Below, piece after piece: positions 1 through 9,800 of a DNA stretch of 26,763 nt. The stretch comes from Fusobacteriaceae bacterium. Lineage in GTDB: Bacteria; Fusobacteriota; Fusobacteriia; Fusobacteriales; Fusobacteriaceae. Made by a program: the position numbers and the translations under genes. Position 1 is the stretch's first letter; every line of letters starts with the position of its first letter. Below the pieces are notes generated by a model that worked only from the letters and a program-made list of their open reading frames with translations, was not told the DNA's origin and searched no databases. The stretch is from positions 1-26,763 of the forward strand of contig CAAFPW010000111.1 of the NCBI GenBank assembly GCA_900764925.1. Direction: 5' to 3'.

Positions 1-810
1 GAGTATTCATTTACACAACTTGAGAAAGAATTTGATAGATTAGGAATAGAATTAACAGATGAAAAATTAGTAGGATTAAATTTATTATCTAGTAATGGAA
101 AGATAACTTATGAGGGAATATTACTATCAGACCAATGTACTCATGGAATAAAACTTATAGATTATATAGAGAATGAGAAGGTAGAAGTGGTTACTGGTTC
201 TTTAATAGCTCAATACACTCTTATAAAAGAAAAAATGAGTAAAGTATCAACAGAAATGAAATATCCTGCAAAAGCACTATTAGAAGCTCTTAAAAACATG
301 ATTCTACATAGAGATTATAGTTATAATGGAGATTCTATCATAAGGATATATAAAGACAGGGTAGAGTTTACCTCTTTAGGTGAGTTAATAGGTAATTTAA
401 CAGTTGAAGGAATAAGGTTAGGGATATCAGTACCAAGAAATCTTAGTCTAATGAAAGTATTTCAAGAAGTAGTTTTTACTAAAGGGAATGGAGAGGGAAT
501 CCAAGAGATATTATCAGTATATAAGGAATATAAAGTAAAACCAGTATTTAAATCTATTGGTGGAGTATTCCAAGTTATTTTACCTAAGCTAGAGTACACA
601 GTTAATGGTAAGGTTATAAGTGATAAATATAGAAGAGTATTAGAGTTTATGGAGAAGAGAGGAACAGTAAGCAATAAAGAGATACAAGAACACCTAGAAC
701 TTAAAAGTACAAGTGTAGTGAACTATCTTAAAGAGATGTTAGATTTAGAGTTAATAGAAAAGATTAGAGAGGGAAGAAATATAAGTTATAAAATAAAAGT
801 ATCAAAATAG
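1..810 (+). CDS. ATP-binding protein, AlbA_2/HATPase_c_4 type (COG2865-like), 5'-truncated by window
   Basis: The frame is open from base 1, so only the last 269 codons are present and the true start lies outside the window. The GTG at 187 is internal. The segment ALLEALKNMILHRDYS, followed by RIYKDRVEFTSLG, is the typical GHKL-like (HATPase_c_4) core of proteins often annotated as 'ATP-binding protein' or 'RecG-like transcriptional regulator'. Residues after about 205 (RRVLEFMEKRGTVSNKEIQEHL, then STSVVNYLKEMLDLELI) form a C-terminal winged helix. In this family an N-terminal AlbA_2 (Schlafen-type) domain normally comes first; here it would lie upstream. These proteins are common cargo in accessory and defence regions, and their molecular role is poorly known. 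Family assignment is fairly sure; function is not. Confidence 0.75.
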   Translation, partial: EYSFTQLEKEFDRLGIELTDEKLVGLNLLSSNGKITYEGILLSDQCTHGIKLIDYIENEKVEVVTGSLIAQYTLIKEKMSKVSTEMKYPAKALLEALKNMILHRDYSYNGDSIIRIYKDRVEFTSLGELIGNLTVEGIRLGISVPRNLSLMKVFQEVVFTKGNGEGIQEILSVYKEYKVKPVFKSIGGVFQVILPKLEYTVNGKVISDKYRRVLEFMEKRGTVSNKEIQEHLELKSTSVVNYLKEMLDLELIEKIREGRNISYKIKVSK

Positions 811-813
811 TCA

Positions 814-862
814 GAAAACGTGAGAATTAAGCTAAAAAATATGTTGGAAAACGTGAAAATTA
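814..862 (+). repeat. Direct repeat just after the stop of the first gene
   Basis: GAAAACGTGAGAATTA at 814-829 is repeated as GAAAACGTGAAAATTA at 847-862, 33 bp apart and differing at one base. Read in the frame of the preceding gene, past its TAG, the repeat encodes ENVRIK and ENVKII, and the frame stays open until about position 889. Some proteins of this family carry short tandem ENV-like repeats. This may therefore be a fossil of a longer C-terminus, or a protein-binding repeat ahead of the next gene. Confidence 0.5.
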
Positions 863-975
863 TAAAATTAAAGTTAAATTACTATTAGTAATAATATAAG
901 ATATAATAGTGTTAGGATTGATAGAATAATAAGAAATATTTAGTATAAAATAAAATAGGGATTTTCTTTATACTA

Positions 976-984
976 TGGTATAAT
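976..984 (+). promoter_or_regulatory. Extended -10 promoter for the AAA-ATPase/nuclease gene
   Basis: TGGTATAAT is a consensus extended -10 element, 38 bp before the start codon at 1023. No good -35 is visible 17 bp upstream. The same TGGTATAAT string is found upstream of the chorismate mutase and yqeK genes in this window, which supports it as a genuine promoter class here. Confidence 0.5.
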
Positions 985-1022
985 AAATATCATATATCTA
1001 AAGAAAGGAGAGTAATATAGCT

Positions 1023-2657
1023 ATGAAAAAAGTACCTATTGCAGTAGAGGAGTTTAAAAAAATAATTGAAGAAAATTATTATTATATAGATAAGACAAAA
1101 TTTATAGAAGATGTATTAAATGATGGAGCAGAAGTAAAGTTATTTTGTCGTCCTAGAAGATTTGGAAAGACACTTAATATGTCTACGCTTAAATATTTCT
1201 TTGATATAGAAAATAAAGATGAGAATAGAAAGCTATTCAATGGCTTATATATAGAAAACTCTCCATTAATAGATGAGCAAGGAAAATATCCTGTAATATT
1301 TCTTAGTATGAAAGGAATAAGTAGTACTAAGTTTGAAGATGCTCTTGATAAAATCAAAGATAAAATTTCTAATTTATATATAAATTACTCTTTCTTAATG
1401 GAAGTTCTAAATGAATTTGAAATTGATAAATTTAGAGATATAGCAAAAGGAAATAGCAATACTGCACAATTAGAAAGTTCTCTCCTTTTTTTAAGTAAAT
1501 TATTATATAAATACTATAATCAAAAGGTAGTTGTATTAATAGATGAATATGATTCTCCTATTATGAGTGCCTATGAAAAAGGATACTATAATGAAATGAG
1601 AGATTTCTTAAAAGCTTTTTATGGTGATGTACTCAAGACTAATGAGTATTTACAAATGGGAGTACTTACTGGAATAATAAGAGTAGCTCAAGCAGGAATA
1701 TTCTCTGACTTAAATAACTTTATCAGTTATACAACTTTAAATGATGAATATAGTCAAAGTTTTGGATTAGTAGAAGATGAAGTAAAAACTATGCTTGATT
1801 ATTACAAGATAGGCTATGAAATGGTAGAAGTAAAGAAATGGTATGATGGTTATAGTTTTGGGAAAAGTGATATATACAACCCTTGGAGTATATTAAACTT
1901 TGTACAGTTTAAAGAGTTAAAATCATATTGGATAAATACAAGTTCTAATTTTATGATAAGAGAACTTTTAGAACATACAGGAGAAGAGGGATTAAAAACT
2001 CTTGAGAGAATTTTTAATCAAGAAGAGGTAGCAGTAAGAATAACTGAGAATGTAAGATTTGGAAATAATCTATCAGCAAGTGAAGTATGGGAGCTTATGC
2101 TATACTCTGGTTATTTAACTATAAATGGTAGATTAGATGATGGAAGATACTTGGTAAGAATACCTAATATGGAGATTATGAACTTCTTTAAAGATGAATT
2201 TTTAACTATTGTCTTTGGAAATTATGATAAGGTAGATAGATTAAGAGATGCCTTGAGAGATAAAAATATAGAACAGTTAAATAAATCCATAGAAGAACTA
2301 GTTTTATATACAATGAGTTCACATGATATAACAAAATATTATGAGAATCCATATCATATGTTATTACTTGGATTTTTCTACGCTTTAGATGGGTATTATC
2401 TTCCTAAATCAAATATGGAAGCAGGATATGGTAGAGCAGATATAATACTGTTTCCAAAAGATAAGACAAAGGTAGGATATATCTTAGAATTGAAAAGAGC
2501 TTATACTAAGAAGCCAGAAAAAGAAGTAGAAAAAGCTTTACAACAGATAGATGAGAATAAATACTATGTAGAGCTAGAAAGATATGGTATAAAAGAGATA
2601 ATTAAGCTAGGTTATGTCTTTGATGGTAAGAAAGTAATAAGTAGCTATATTGAATAA
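1023..2657 (+). CDS. AAA-ATPase-like / PD-(D/E)XK nuclease superfamily protein
   Basis: The 544-residue protein has the family architecture AAA-ATPase-like (PF09820 type) followed by PD-(D/E)XK nuclease-like (PF08011 type). The N-terminal CRPRRFGKT (residues 42-50) is the variant P-loop of this family, and VLIDEYDSP (around 171-179) is the Walker B segment. The C-terminal GRADI with D473 and YILELK with E489/K491 give the D...ExK nuclease core, apparently intact. An AAAGGAG site lies 12 nt before the ATG. A perfect hairpin terminator follows the stop, so the gene is monocistronic. Members are multicopy and mobile in Fusobacteria, Bacteroidetes and Clostridia. The substrate is unknown; a role in defence or mobile-element biology is inferred only from its position next to the R-M operon. 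Confidence 0.85.
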   Translation: MKKVPIAVEEFKKIIEENYYYIDKTKFIEDVLNDGAEVKLFCRPRRFGKTLNMSTLKYFFDIENKDENRKLFNGLYIENSPLIDEQGKYPVIFLSMKGISSTKFEDALDKIKDKISNLYINYSFLMEVLNEFEIDKFRDIAKGNSNTAQLESSLLFLSKLLYKYYNQKVVVLIDEYDSPIMSAYEKGYYNEMRDFLKAFYGDVLKTNEYLQMGVLTGIIRVAQAGIFSDLNNFISYTTLNDEYSQSFGLVEDEVKTMLDYYKIGYEMVEVKKWYDGYSFGKSDIYNPWSILNFVQFKELKSYWINTSSNFMIRELLEHTGEEGLKTLERIFNQEEVAVRITENVRFGNNLSASEVWELMLYSGYLTINGRLDDGRYLVRIPNMEIMNFFKDEFLTIVFGNYDKVDRLRDALRDKNIEQLNKSIEELVLYTMSSHDITKYYENPYHMLLLGFFYALDGYYLPKSNMEAGYGRADIILFPKDKTKVGYILELKRAYTKKPEKEVEKALQQIDENKYYVELERYGIKEIIKLGYVFDGKKVISSYIE

Positions 2658-2666
2658 TGTCTAATT

Positions 2667-2697
2667 GTGGAGATTTAATCTCCACTTTTTATTTTTT
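2667..2697 (+). terminator. Rho-independent terminator after the AAA-ATPase gene
   Basis: A perfect 8-bp stem, GTGGAGAT / ATCTCCAC (2667-2674 and 2678-2685), with loop TTA, is followed by TTTTTATTTTTTAT. It begins 9 nt after the stop codon. Confidence 0.85.
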
Positions 2698-2755
2698 ATA
2701 ATTCTTAGAATTGTATAATAACACTACTACATTTACACATGTAAAAGTATATTAG

Positions 2756-2784
2756 TTGACACAGTTAAATAAACAGTATAAAAT
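2756..2784 (+). promoter_or_regulatory. Sigma-70-type promoter for the small ORF and probably the hsd operon
   Basis: TTGACA (2756-2761) is followed after exactly 17 bp by TAAAAT (2779-2784). It sits 40 bp before the GTG start at 2824. No terminator is seen between here and hsdM at 3181, so this may drive the whole restriction-modification operon. A short inverted repeat TTTAC-N4-GTAAA (about 2732-2745) lies just upstream of the -35 and could be an operator. Confidence 0.65.
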
Positions 2785-2823
2785 AGGTATGTAAATTAAT
2801 TAAATTATAATGGAGGTATATAG

Positions 2824-3015
2824 GTGAATAATTTAAATTTAGAAATAGAGGGTTTTAAATTTAGTCAATATTCATGTCCTACCCTGCAAGTAAGAATATT
2901 AATTCACCAATTTACAGAACTTTTGAATAAAATACTTATATATAGCAACAATAAACCTCCTAAAAAATTATTAGATAAAATAGTTATAGTATTACATCTA
3001 ATTGGAATACCATAA
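2824..3015 (+). CDS. Small hypothetical protein upstream of hsdM (63 aa)
   Basis: I do not recognise this protein. It has a GTG start with GGAGG 7 nt upstream and a near-consensus promoter 40 bp upstream, better expression signals than most genes here. The 63 residues are mixed polar and hydrophobic (VRILIHQFTELLNKILIY, then KKLLDKIVIVLHLIGIP), mostly predicted amphipathic helix, with no helix-turn-helix, cysteine cluster or signal peptide that I can see. A neighbouring frame continues for about 20 codons past the stop (it reads LEYHKLYDLV and ends RKY at about 3064), so the product may be a frameshifted, shortened form of something longer. Its position suggests a leader gene or accessory protein for the R-M operon, but this is unproven. 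Confidence 0.5.
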   Translation: MNNLNLEIEGFKFSQYSCPTLQVRILIHQFTELLNKILIYSNNKPPKKLLDKIVIVLHLIGIP

Positions 3016-3180
3016 ACTATATGATTTGGTTATAAAAGAAAAAATATATTCTAGAAAATATTAAAAAATAACTAATGAAGAATGAATCAATATTAAAAAT
3101 TATTAAAATGCCAAAAAGAAATCCAAATGAAAAAAATTTGGTAAAAGTATTATAGATTATTTGATAATGGAGGAATAATA

Positions 3181-4752
3181 ATGGCTGAATTAAGAAAAGA
3201 AGATTTATGGATAATGGCAGATAAACTTCGTAATAATATGGATTCGGCAGAATATAAGCATGTATGTCTTGGTCTTATATTCCTGAAATATATTTCTGAT
3301 AGTTTTGAACGAGCTTATCAAGAAATTTCTCAAGATGAGTATGCTGATCCAGAAGATAGAGATGAGTATCTTGCTAAAAATGTATTTTGGGTACCACAGG
3401 AAGCACGTTGGGAAAGAATTAAAAACAGCGCCAAAGATCCAAGAATTGGTCAAATTATTGATAATGCTATGTATGTGATTGAAAAGGAAAATCCTTCTCT
3501 TCGTGGTGTACTTCCTAAAGATTTTGCAAGAGCATCTTTAGATAAACGTTCTTTAGGTGAATTGGTTGATTTATTATCTGAGCTTGAAATTGGAAATGAT
3601 AAGAATAAGGATACTTTAGGTTCTGTATATGAATATTTTCTTGGAAAGTTTGCACGTGCTGAAGGAAAATTAGGTGGAGAATTCTATACTCCACGTAGTG
3701 TAGTTGAATTAATTGTAGATATGATTGAACCTCACGATGGTAGAGTTTATGATCCTTGCTGTGGTTCAGGAGGAATGTTCGTCCAAAGTGAACGTTTTGT
3801 AGAAGACAGAGAGGGACGAATTGATGGTCAATTAGCTATTTATGGTCAGGAATCCAATTATAATACTTGGAAGCTTTGTAAAATGAATCTTGCTATTCGT
3901 GGAATCGAAGCAAACCTTGGACAGCAAAATGCAGATTCCTTCCACAACGATCAACACAAGAGTTTAAAAGCAGATTATATTATGGCAAATCCACCTTTTA
4001 ATATTAGTGATTGGGGTGGTGAGTATTTAATAGATGATCCTAGATGGAGTAAATATGGTATTCCTCCTATAAGTAATGCTAACTATGCTTGGATTTTACA
4101 TATGCTTTATCATTTAGCCCCAAGTGGAACAGCAGGGTTTGTATTAGCAAATGGTTCTCTTTCATCTTCTACAATTAGTGAATATAATATTCGTAAAAAT
4201 TTAATTGAAGATGATAAGATTGATTGTATTGTTACTTTACCAGAGAAATTATTCTCAACAACATCAATTCCAGTTTGTTTATGGTTTATGGCTCGCAATA
4301 GATTGAAAAATGGACATCGTGATCGTCATGGAGAAATTTTATTTATCGATGCTAGAAATATGGAAACAGAACCTTATGAGGATAGTCGTACGCAGAGGCA
4401 GCTGACTGCAAAAACTATTGATGAAATCACCTCTGCATATCATTCTTTTCGCAATCATGAAAAAAAAGCAATAAAGGCAGATGGTACAGAGATTGAATAT
4501 GCTGATAAACAAGGATTTTGGAAGATAGCAACATTGGAAGAAATTCGTGAAAAAGATTATAACCTTACACCTGCAAGTTATGTAGGGATTTCACAAATTG
4601 AGGAAAATGACGAAGAATCATTTGATATTAAAATGAACAGACTAATGAAAGAGTTAAGTGAAATATATGAAAAATCAAAGGAAATTGATTGTCTATTATA
4701 TGAGAAATTGGAGGAAATAGGGTATGATCTTAAAAACTATTGCCGCAAATAA
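3181..4752 (+). CDS. hsdM: Type I restriction-modification system, DNA methyltransferase (M) subunit
   Basis: HsdM methylates adenine within the bipartite target chosen by HsdS, using S-adenosylmethionine, and forms the M2S core of the R-M complex. The N-terminal helical HsdM domain is clear (DSAEYKHVCLGLIFLKYISDSFE, about residues 21-43). The catalytic domain has AdoMet motif I DPCCGSGG at 191-198 and the N6-adenine motif IV NPPF at 270-273. Length (523 aa) is normal. GGAGG lies 7 nt before the ATG. Its 3' end overlaps hsdS by 29 nt, so the two are translationally coupled. CGT and CGA arginine codons are frequent, unlike the flanking chromosomal genes, which points to horizontal acquisition. 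Confidence 0.95.
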   Translation: MAELRKEDLWIMADKLRNNMDSAEYKHVCLGLIFLKYISDSFERAYQEISQDEYADPEDRDEYLAKNVFWVPQEARWERIKNSAKDPRIGQIIDNAMYVIEKENPSLRGVLPKDFARASLDKRSLGELVDLLSELEIGNDKNKDTLGSVYEYFLGKFARAEGKLGGEFYTPRSVVELIVDMIEPHDGRVYDPCCGSGGMFVQSERFVEDREGRIDGQLAIYGQESNYNTWKLCKMNLAIRGIEANLGQQNADSFHNDQHKSLKADYIMANPPFNISDWGGEYLIDDPRWSKYGIPPISNANYAWILHMLYHLAPSGTAGFVLANGSLSSSTISEYNIRKNLIEDDKIDCIVTLPEKLFSTTSIPVCLWFMARNRLKNGHRDRHGEILFIDARNMETEPYEDSRTQRQLTAKTIDEITSAYHSFRNHEKKAIKADGTEIEYADKQGFWKIATLEEIREKDYNLTPASYVGISQIEENDEESFDIKMNRLMKELSEIYEKSKEIDCLLYEKLEEIGYDLKNYCRK

Positions 4753-5923
4753 ATATTGTAAAAATATTACAGATGGAACTCACGATTCTCCTAAACCTGA
4801 ACAGGAAGGATTTTATTTAATTACTTCAAAACATTTGTCAAGATATTCGATTGATTTTCAAGCTGCTAATAAAATATCATATGGTGATTATAAAAAAGTT
4901 ATAGATAGAAGCAAAGTAGAACAATTTGATATATTATTTAGTATGATTGGTACTATTGGAACGATATATCAGGAAATGAGTCCTTCAGAAAATATAAAAT
5001 ATGCTGTAAAAAATATGGCGATATTTAAATGTGGAGAGTATTATAAAAGCAAGTGGTTATTTTACTACTTGCAGTCTCCGAAAGTAAAAAAATATTTATA
5101 TGAAAATTTAAAGGGATCTACACAAAAATACATTCCTTTAGAATTACTAAGGAAAATGCCTATTGACTACTGTGATGATTCTTCTATGAGAAAAATAGTA
5201 CAAATATTATCTTTGTTGGATGATAAAATTAAAAATAATATATATCATATTGATGTATTATATAATGTTTTAAATACAATATACAAAAATCAGTTTATTA
5301 GCATTAATGATAGTATTCATGAAAAGAATTTTCATCATAATAATTGGATTTATTCAAATGTTTTTGACCAAATTAAAGAAATAAAAATTAAAAACAAGTA
5401 TGAAAATAATTACCCAGTCCTTTCTGTTGTCAAAGAAGGTGAATTTAAAGCATCAGAAGATATTTTTACAAAACAAGTGCATAGTAAAAGTACAAAAAAC
5501 TATAAAATCGTTCATCGTAATCAAGTAGTATATAATCCAGCAAGGGCAAATATCGGTTCTATAGCTATGCTCAAAGAGTATGATGTAGGTCTTGTCAGCC
5601 CGATTTATACTGTTTTTGAGATGAAGGATACGATTACTCCTACTTTCTTTTATTACTATATGAAGCAGCCGTTATTTCTGAAAATGATTAAGCACCATGC
5701 CATTGGTACAACGAGGCAAAACTTCCCTTTTGAAGCATTTAAAATGTTTCCTATGGTTGTACCGCCAATGGAACTTCAATTAAAATTTGAAGAAATTGCA
5801 AAACCTATTGAACGGAAAATTACAAAACTTAAAGAAGAAAACGAAACATTGGCAGAGATTAGAGATACCCTAATCCCAAAATTGATGAGTGGAGAACTGC
5901 CAGTGGAAGTGGGTGAAAATTAA
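4724..5923 (+). CDS. hsdS: Type I restriction-modification system, specificity (S) subunit
   Basis: HsdS selects the bipartite DNA target through two target-recognition domains. The 399-aa product shows the usual plan. TRD1 spans about residues 5-155 (starting ITDGTHDSP and ending near KYIPLELLRKMPI). A central coiled-coil spacer follows (ILSLLDDKIKNNIYHIDVLYN). TRD2 spans about 200-350. The C-terminal conserved helix ends ETLAEIRDTLIPKLMSGEL. The ATG at 4724 lies inside hsdM and has GGAGG 9 nt upstream. The stop overlaps the next start as TAATG. TRD sequences are hypervariable, so the target cannot be read from the sequence. No second hsdS, half-S copy or recombinase is in the window, so there is no sign of inversion-based switching here. 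Confidence 0.93.
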   Translation: MILKTIAANKYCKNITDGTHDSPKPEQEGFYLITSKHLSRYSIDFQAANKISYGDYKKVIDRSKVEQFDILFSMIGTIGTIYQEMSPSENIKYAVKNMAIFKCGEYYKSKWLFYYLQSPKVKKYLYENLKGSTQKYIPLELLRKMPIDYCDDSSMRKIVQILSLLDDKIKNNIYHIDVLYNVLNTIYKNQFISINDSIHEKNFHHNNWIYSNVFDQIKEIKIKNKYENNYPVLSVVKEGEFKASEDIFTKQVHSKSTKNYKIVHRNQVVYNPARANIGSIAMLKEYDVGLVSPIYTVFEMKDTITPTFFYYYMKQPLFLKMIKHHAIGTTRQNFPFEAFKMFPMVVPPMELQLKFEEIAKPIERKITKLKEENETLAEIRDTLIPKLMSGELPVEVGEN

Positions 5924-6819
5924 TGGATGAACGTGAACAATACAAAGAATATCTCCAAGATGAGTTGGAGGAACAATTTTTAATATATAGTGTTTCTGAG
6001 TTACTTTCAAAACTTTCTGACTATAGCCGTATTATTTCTGAAAATGGAATATCTGGAACATTGCTTTTTCGTGGACAATCTAACATTGAATTCGGCATTG
6101 ATGGAAGTATTTTTAGAAATGGATTATTAGCAAAAGAGACTGCTATTGTTAATGAATTGATATTGCAAGAACCATTAGAATTTGGAAATTATATGACAGA
6201 TTTTGAACAACTAGTCAAAATGCAACATTATGGCTTGCCAACTCGATTGCTAGATATTACAACTAATCCTTTAATCGCTCTCTATTTTGCTTGTTCTGAA
6301 CATGATGACAAGGACGGTGAATTAATTTTGTTTATCGAATCACTACAGCGTCCTACACAAAAAGAAGTGAAATTGTTTTCTGCACTTGCAGAATATGATG
6401 GAAAAAGCGAAGGGAATTTTTTAGATTATTTTTCAAGAAAAGGACTTGGGGATGATATTTTATCGAGCTTTGAAGAAAAAGTAGAGCGGCTAAAGATGCA
6501 GTTTCAAAATAAATATGTCCCGGTGGTAGCTCCTAAGAACAATGAACGTATAAGGCGTCAAAATGGTGCGTTTTTAATTTTAGGAATAGATATATCTGCT
6601 CCTGATTATTATCTAAAAAACAGTTTCAATTTAAAAAATAGTCTCAGTGAATATGTAGATGAAGGGATTCCAAGGTATTTACGTATCCCAGCAGAACAGA
6701 AATCTTCTATACTACATGAACTTGATATGATTGGAATAAATGAAGCATTTGTCTATCCAGAATTAGAGCACCAGACATCTTATATTAAAAAAAGACATTT
6801 TGTAAAGGTGGGTGAATAG
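5923..6819 (+). CDS. FRG domain-containing protein embedded in the type I R-M operon
   Basis: This 298-aa soluble protein carries the FRG domain (PF08867 type). The name-giving FRGQ is at residues 49-52, and the second conserved block, MQHYGLPTRLLDITTNPLIA, starts at residue 100. The 'QHYGLPTRLLDxTxNPLIAL(Y/F)FA' block is the strongest family hallmark. The biochemical activity of FRG proteins is not established to my knowledge. Its ATG shares bases with the hsdS stop (TAATG), and only one base separates its stop from the hsdR ATG, so it is part of the operon and translated in step with it. The intact frame and key residues suggest it is functional. An accessory or back-up defence role alongside the R-M complex is inferred from context. 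Confidence 0.85.
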   Translation: MDEREQYKEYLQDELEEQFLIYSVSELLSKLSDYSRIISENGISGTLLFRGQSNIEFGIDGSIFRNGLLAKETAIVNELILQEPLEFGNYMTDFEQLVKMQHYGLPTRLLDITTNPLIALYFACSEHDDKDGELILFIESLQRPTQKEVKLFSALAEYDGKSEGNFLDYFSRKGLGDDILSSFEEKVERLKMQFQNKYVPVVAPKNNERIRRQNGAFLILGIDISAPDYYLKNSFNLKNSLSEYVDEGIPRYLRIPAEQKSSILHELDMIGINEAFVYPELEHQTSYIKKRHFVKVGE

Positions 6820-6820
6820 G

Positions 6821-9800
6821 ATGTCCGATTTTGTAGAGAATGATCTTGAACAAGCAGTGTTAGAATGGTTTAAAGATTTAGGCTATCAGACTCAATATGG
6901 ACCAGATATTTCACCAGGAGGAAGTTTTTCAGAGAGAGAGAGTTTTGGAGATGTTGTTCTGTATAATAGGTTACATGATGCATTAAAACGTATTAATAAA
7001 CAATATTCTAATGATATAATTTCAGAATTAGTTAAAAAAATTACTCGTCAACAAAATTTATCTATTGTTAAAAATAATATTGTGTTTCAAAAATTATTAA
7101 CAGATGGTATTGATGTAGAAATTAAGCAAAAGGACGGACATATAAAAACAGAAAAAGCTTATATTTTCGACATAAAAGATGTTGAGAATAATGAATTTTT
7201 AGTACTTAATCAATATACGGTAATTGAAAATGGAAAAGAACGCAGACCTGATATTGTTGTTTTTTTAAATGGTCTTCCTGTTGTTGTAATAGAACTAAAA
7301 AATGCAACAAATGAAGAAGTAGATATTGTTGATGGATTTAATCAGCTCCAAACTTATAAAAAAGATATCCCTTCTTTGTTTTACTACAATGCTTTTATGA
7401 TTACAAGTGATGGAATCAATGCAAAAGTAGGGACAATTACTTCTGAGCTTGATCGTTTTATGTTCTGGAGAACAGTTGATGGAGAAAAAGAATCAACATT
7501 TTCTTTACCACAATTACAAGTTATGTTATATGGAATGATGAATAAAAAGAGATTTTTGGACATTATTTCAAAGTATACTTTCTTTGTTCATGAGGAAGAT
7601 AAATCTTTTAAAATTTTACCTGGTTATCATCAATTTTTTGCTGTAAATAAAGCTTTGTATACTACTCATTTGGCAGTTTCTGAAAATGGAAGTAAAAAAG
7701 CAGGTGTAATCTGGCACACACAAGGTAGTGGAAAAAGTTACTCCATGCTCATGTATGCTCGTCAATTAGTTTTAGAATTGAATAATCCAACAATTGTTGT
7801 TATTACTGACAGAAATGATCTAGATGATCAGCTATTTACTATTTTTTCAAAAAGTGCTGATTATTTACGTCAAACACCAAAACAAGCAAATACAAGAAAA
7901 AAACTAAGAGAATTATTAAGTGTTCAATCTGGAGGAATTATATTTACGACTATCCAAAAATTTTTACCAGATGAGACTGATCAATCAATGGAAATACTAA
8001 CTACTAGACGAAATGTGGTTGTTATAGCAGATGAAGCACATCGTAGCCAGTATGGATTAGAAGCAAAAGAAAAAGATGGAAAAATTTCTTTCGGCTTTGC
8101 AAAACATATGCGAGATGCATTACCAAATGCTTCTTTTATTGGATTTACTGGAACTCCGGTTGAGTTAAGTGATAAGAGCACACCTGCCCTATTTGGCGAT
8201 TATATTGATATTTATGATTTAACTCAAGCAGTTAAAGATAAAACTACTGTCCCAATTTATTATGAAAGTAGAATTGCAAAGTTAGAACTTCCACAAGAAC
8301 TAAAACCAAAGATTGATAATGAATATGATAGTATTATTGAAGGTCAGGAAGAAACTTATGCAGAAAGTCAAAAGCGTAAATGGGCAAGGTTAGAATCTAT
8401 TGTAGGAACAGATAGTCGTATTGATGTAATAGTGAAAGATTTTATTGCTCATTACGACCTTAGACAAAAGGCAATTGATGGAAAAGTTATGTTTGTGGCT
8501 ATTTCTAGAAAGGTTGCTGTAAAACTTTATTCAAAAATTATAGAATATCGTCCAGAATGGCATAATGATGACATTGATAAAGGTACAATTAAGGTTATTA
8601 TGACTTCTGCAGCATCTGATCCACCTGAATTTCAGCCACATTCAACTACTGTATCTCAGAAAAAACTACTTGCAAAGAGGATGAAAGATGCTAAAGATAA
8701 ATTAAAAATTGTTATTGTTTGTGATATGTGGTTAACTGGATTTGATGTACCTTGTCTTCATACAATGTATATTGACAAGCCAATGAGTGGTCATAACCTT
8801 ATGCAAGCTATAGCAAGAGTTAATCGTGTATTTAAAGATAAACCTGGAGGTTTAATTGTAGACTATATTGGTATTGCAGATAACTTAAGAAATGCATTAG
8901 CACAATATACACCATCTGATCGAAAGACAACAGGTATTGATCCACAAGTAGCAATAGATATTATGCTTGAGAAATATGAGCAAATTCAAGGGATATTACA
9001 TGGATTGGAATACTCTTCTTACATAAATGGCTCTGCAAGCGAACGAATGGCTTGTATTGTTTCTGGAGTAGATTTTGTTTTAGGTAAACCAGAAGCTGAG
9101 AAAAAGGAATTTCTTAACTTAGTTGTAGAAATAGGTAAGGCATATGCATTATGTTCAACCTCTGAGCAAGCTCAATCAATCAATATAGAAATTAGCTATT
9201 TTAAAGCTATCAAATCAGGTATTATAAAAATATTACCAAAAGATAAACAAAAGAAAACGAAAGATCAAATAGAGTATGAAATTGGTCAATTGGTTTCTAA
9301 ATCGGTTATTTCTGAAGAAGTTGTTGATATCTTTGCTTCAGTTGGATTGAATAAACCAGATATTTCAATTTTATCGGATGAGTTTCTTGAAGAAATAAAA
9401 GGATTACCACAAAAAAATTTAGCTCTAGAAATATTACGACGTTTGCTTAATGGTAAAATTAAGACTATATCTAAAAAAAATATTGTACAAGCAAAGAAAT
9501 TTTCTGAAATGCTTGAAGCCTCAGTAATTCAATATGAAAAACGTTCTTTAGAAACAGTAGAGGTTATAAAGGTTCTAATTGATATGGCAAAAGATATGAA
9601 TGCACTTCATAAAAGAGGTGAAAAGTTAGGATTATCAGATGATGAATTGGCATTTTATGATGCAATATCTTCCAATGAATCTGCTAGAGATTTTTATGAA
9701 AATGATATTCTAAAACAAATTGCTAAAGAACTAACAATTAGTATTAAAAATAATATTAAAGTTGATTGGGATGTACGAGAAAGTGTTAGAGCACAGATGA

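Noticed and set aside
3108..3155. 15-codon ORF before hsdM
   Set aside because: No ribosome-binding site and chance length; not supported.
4724..5923. Phase-variable hsdS by inversion
   Set aside because: No second hsdS, partial S gene, inverted repeats within TRDs or recombinase are present in the window.
6812..6820. GTG start for hsdR
   Set aside because: It overlaps the FRG gene and adds only three residues; the ATG at 6821 has better Shine-Dalgarno spacing.
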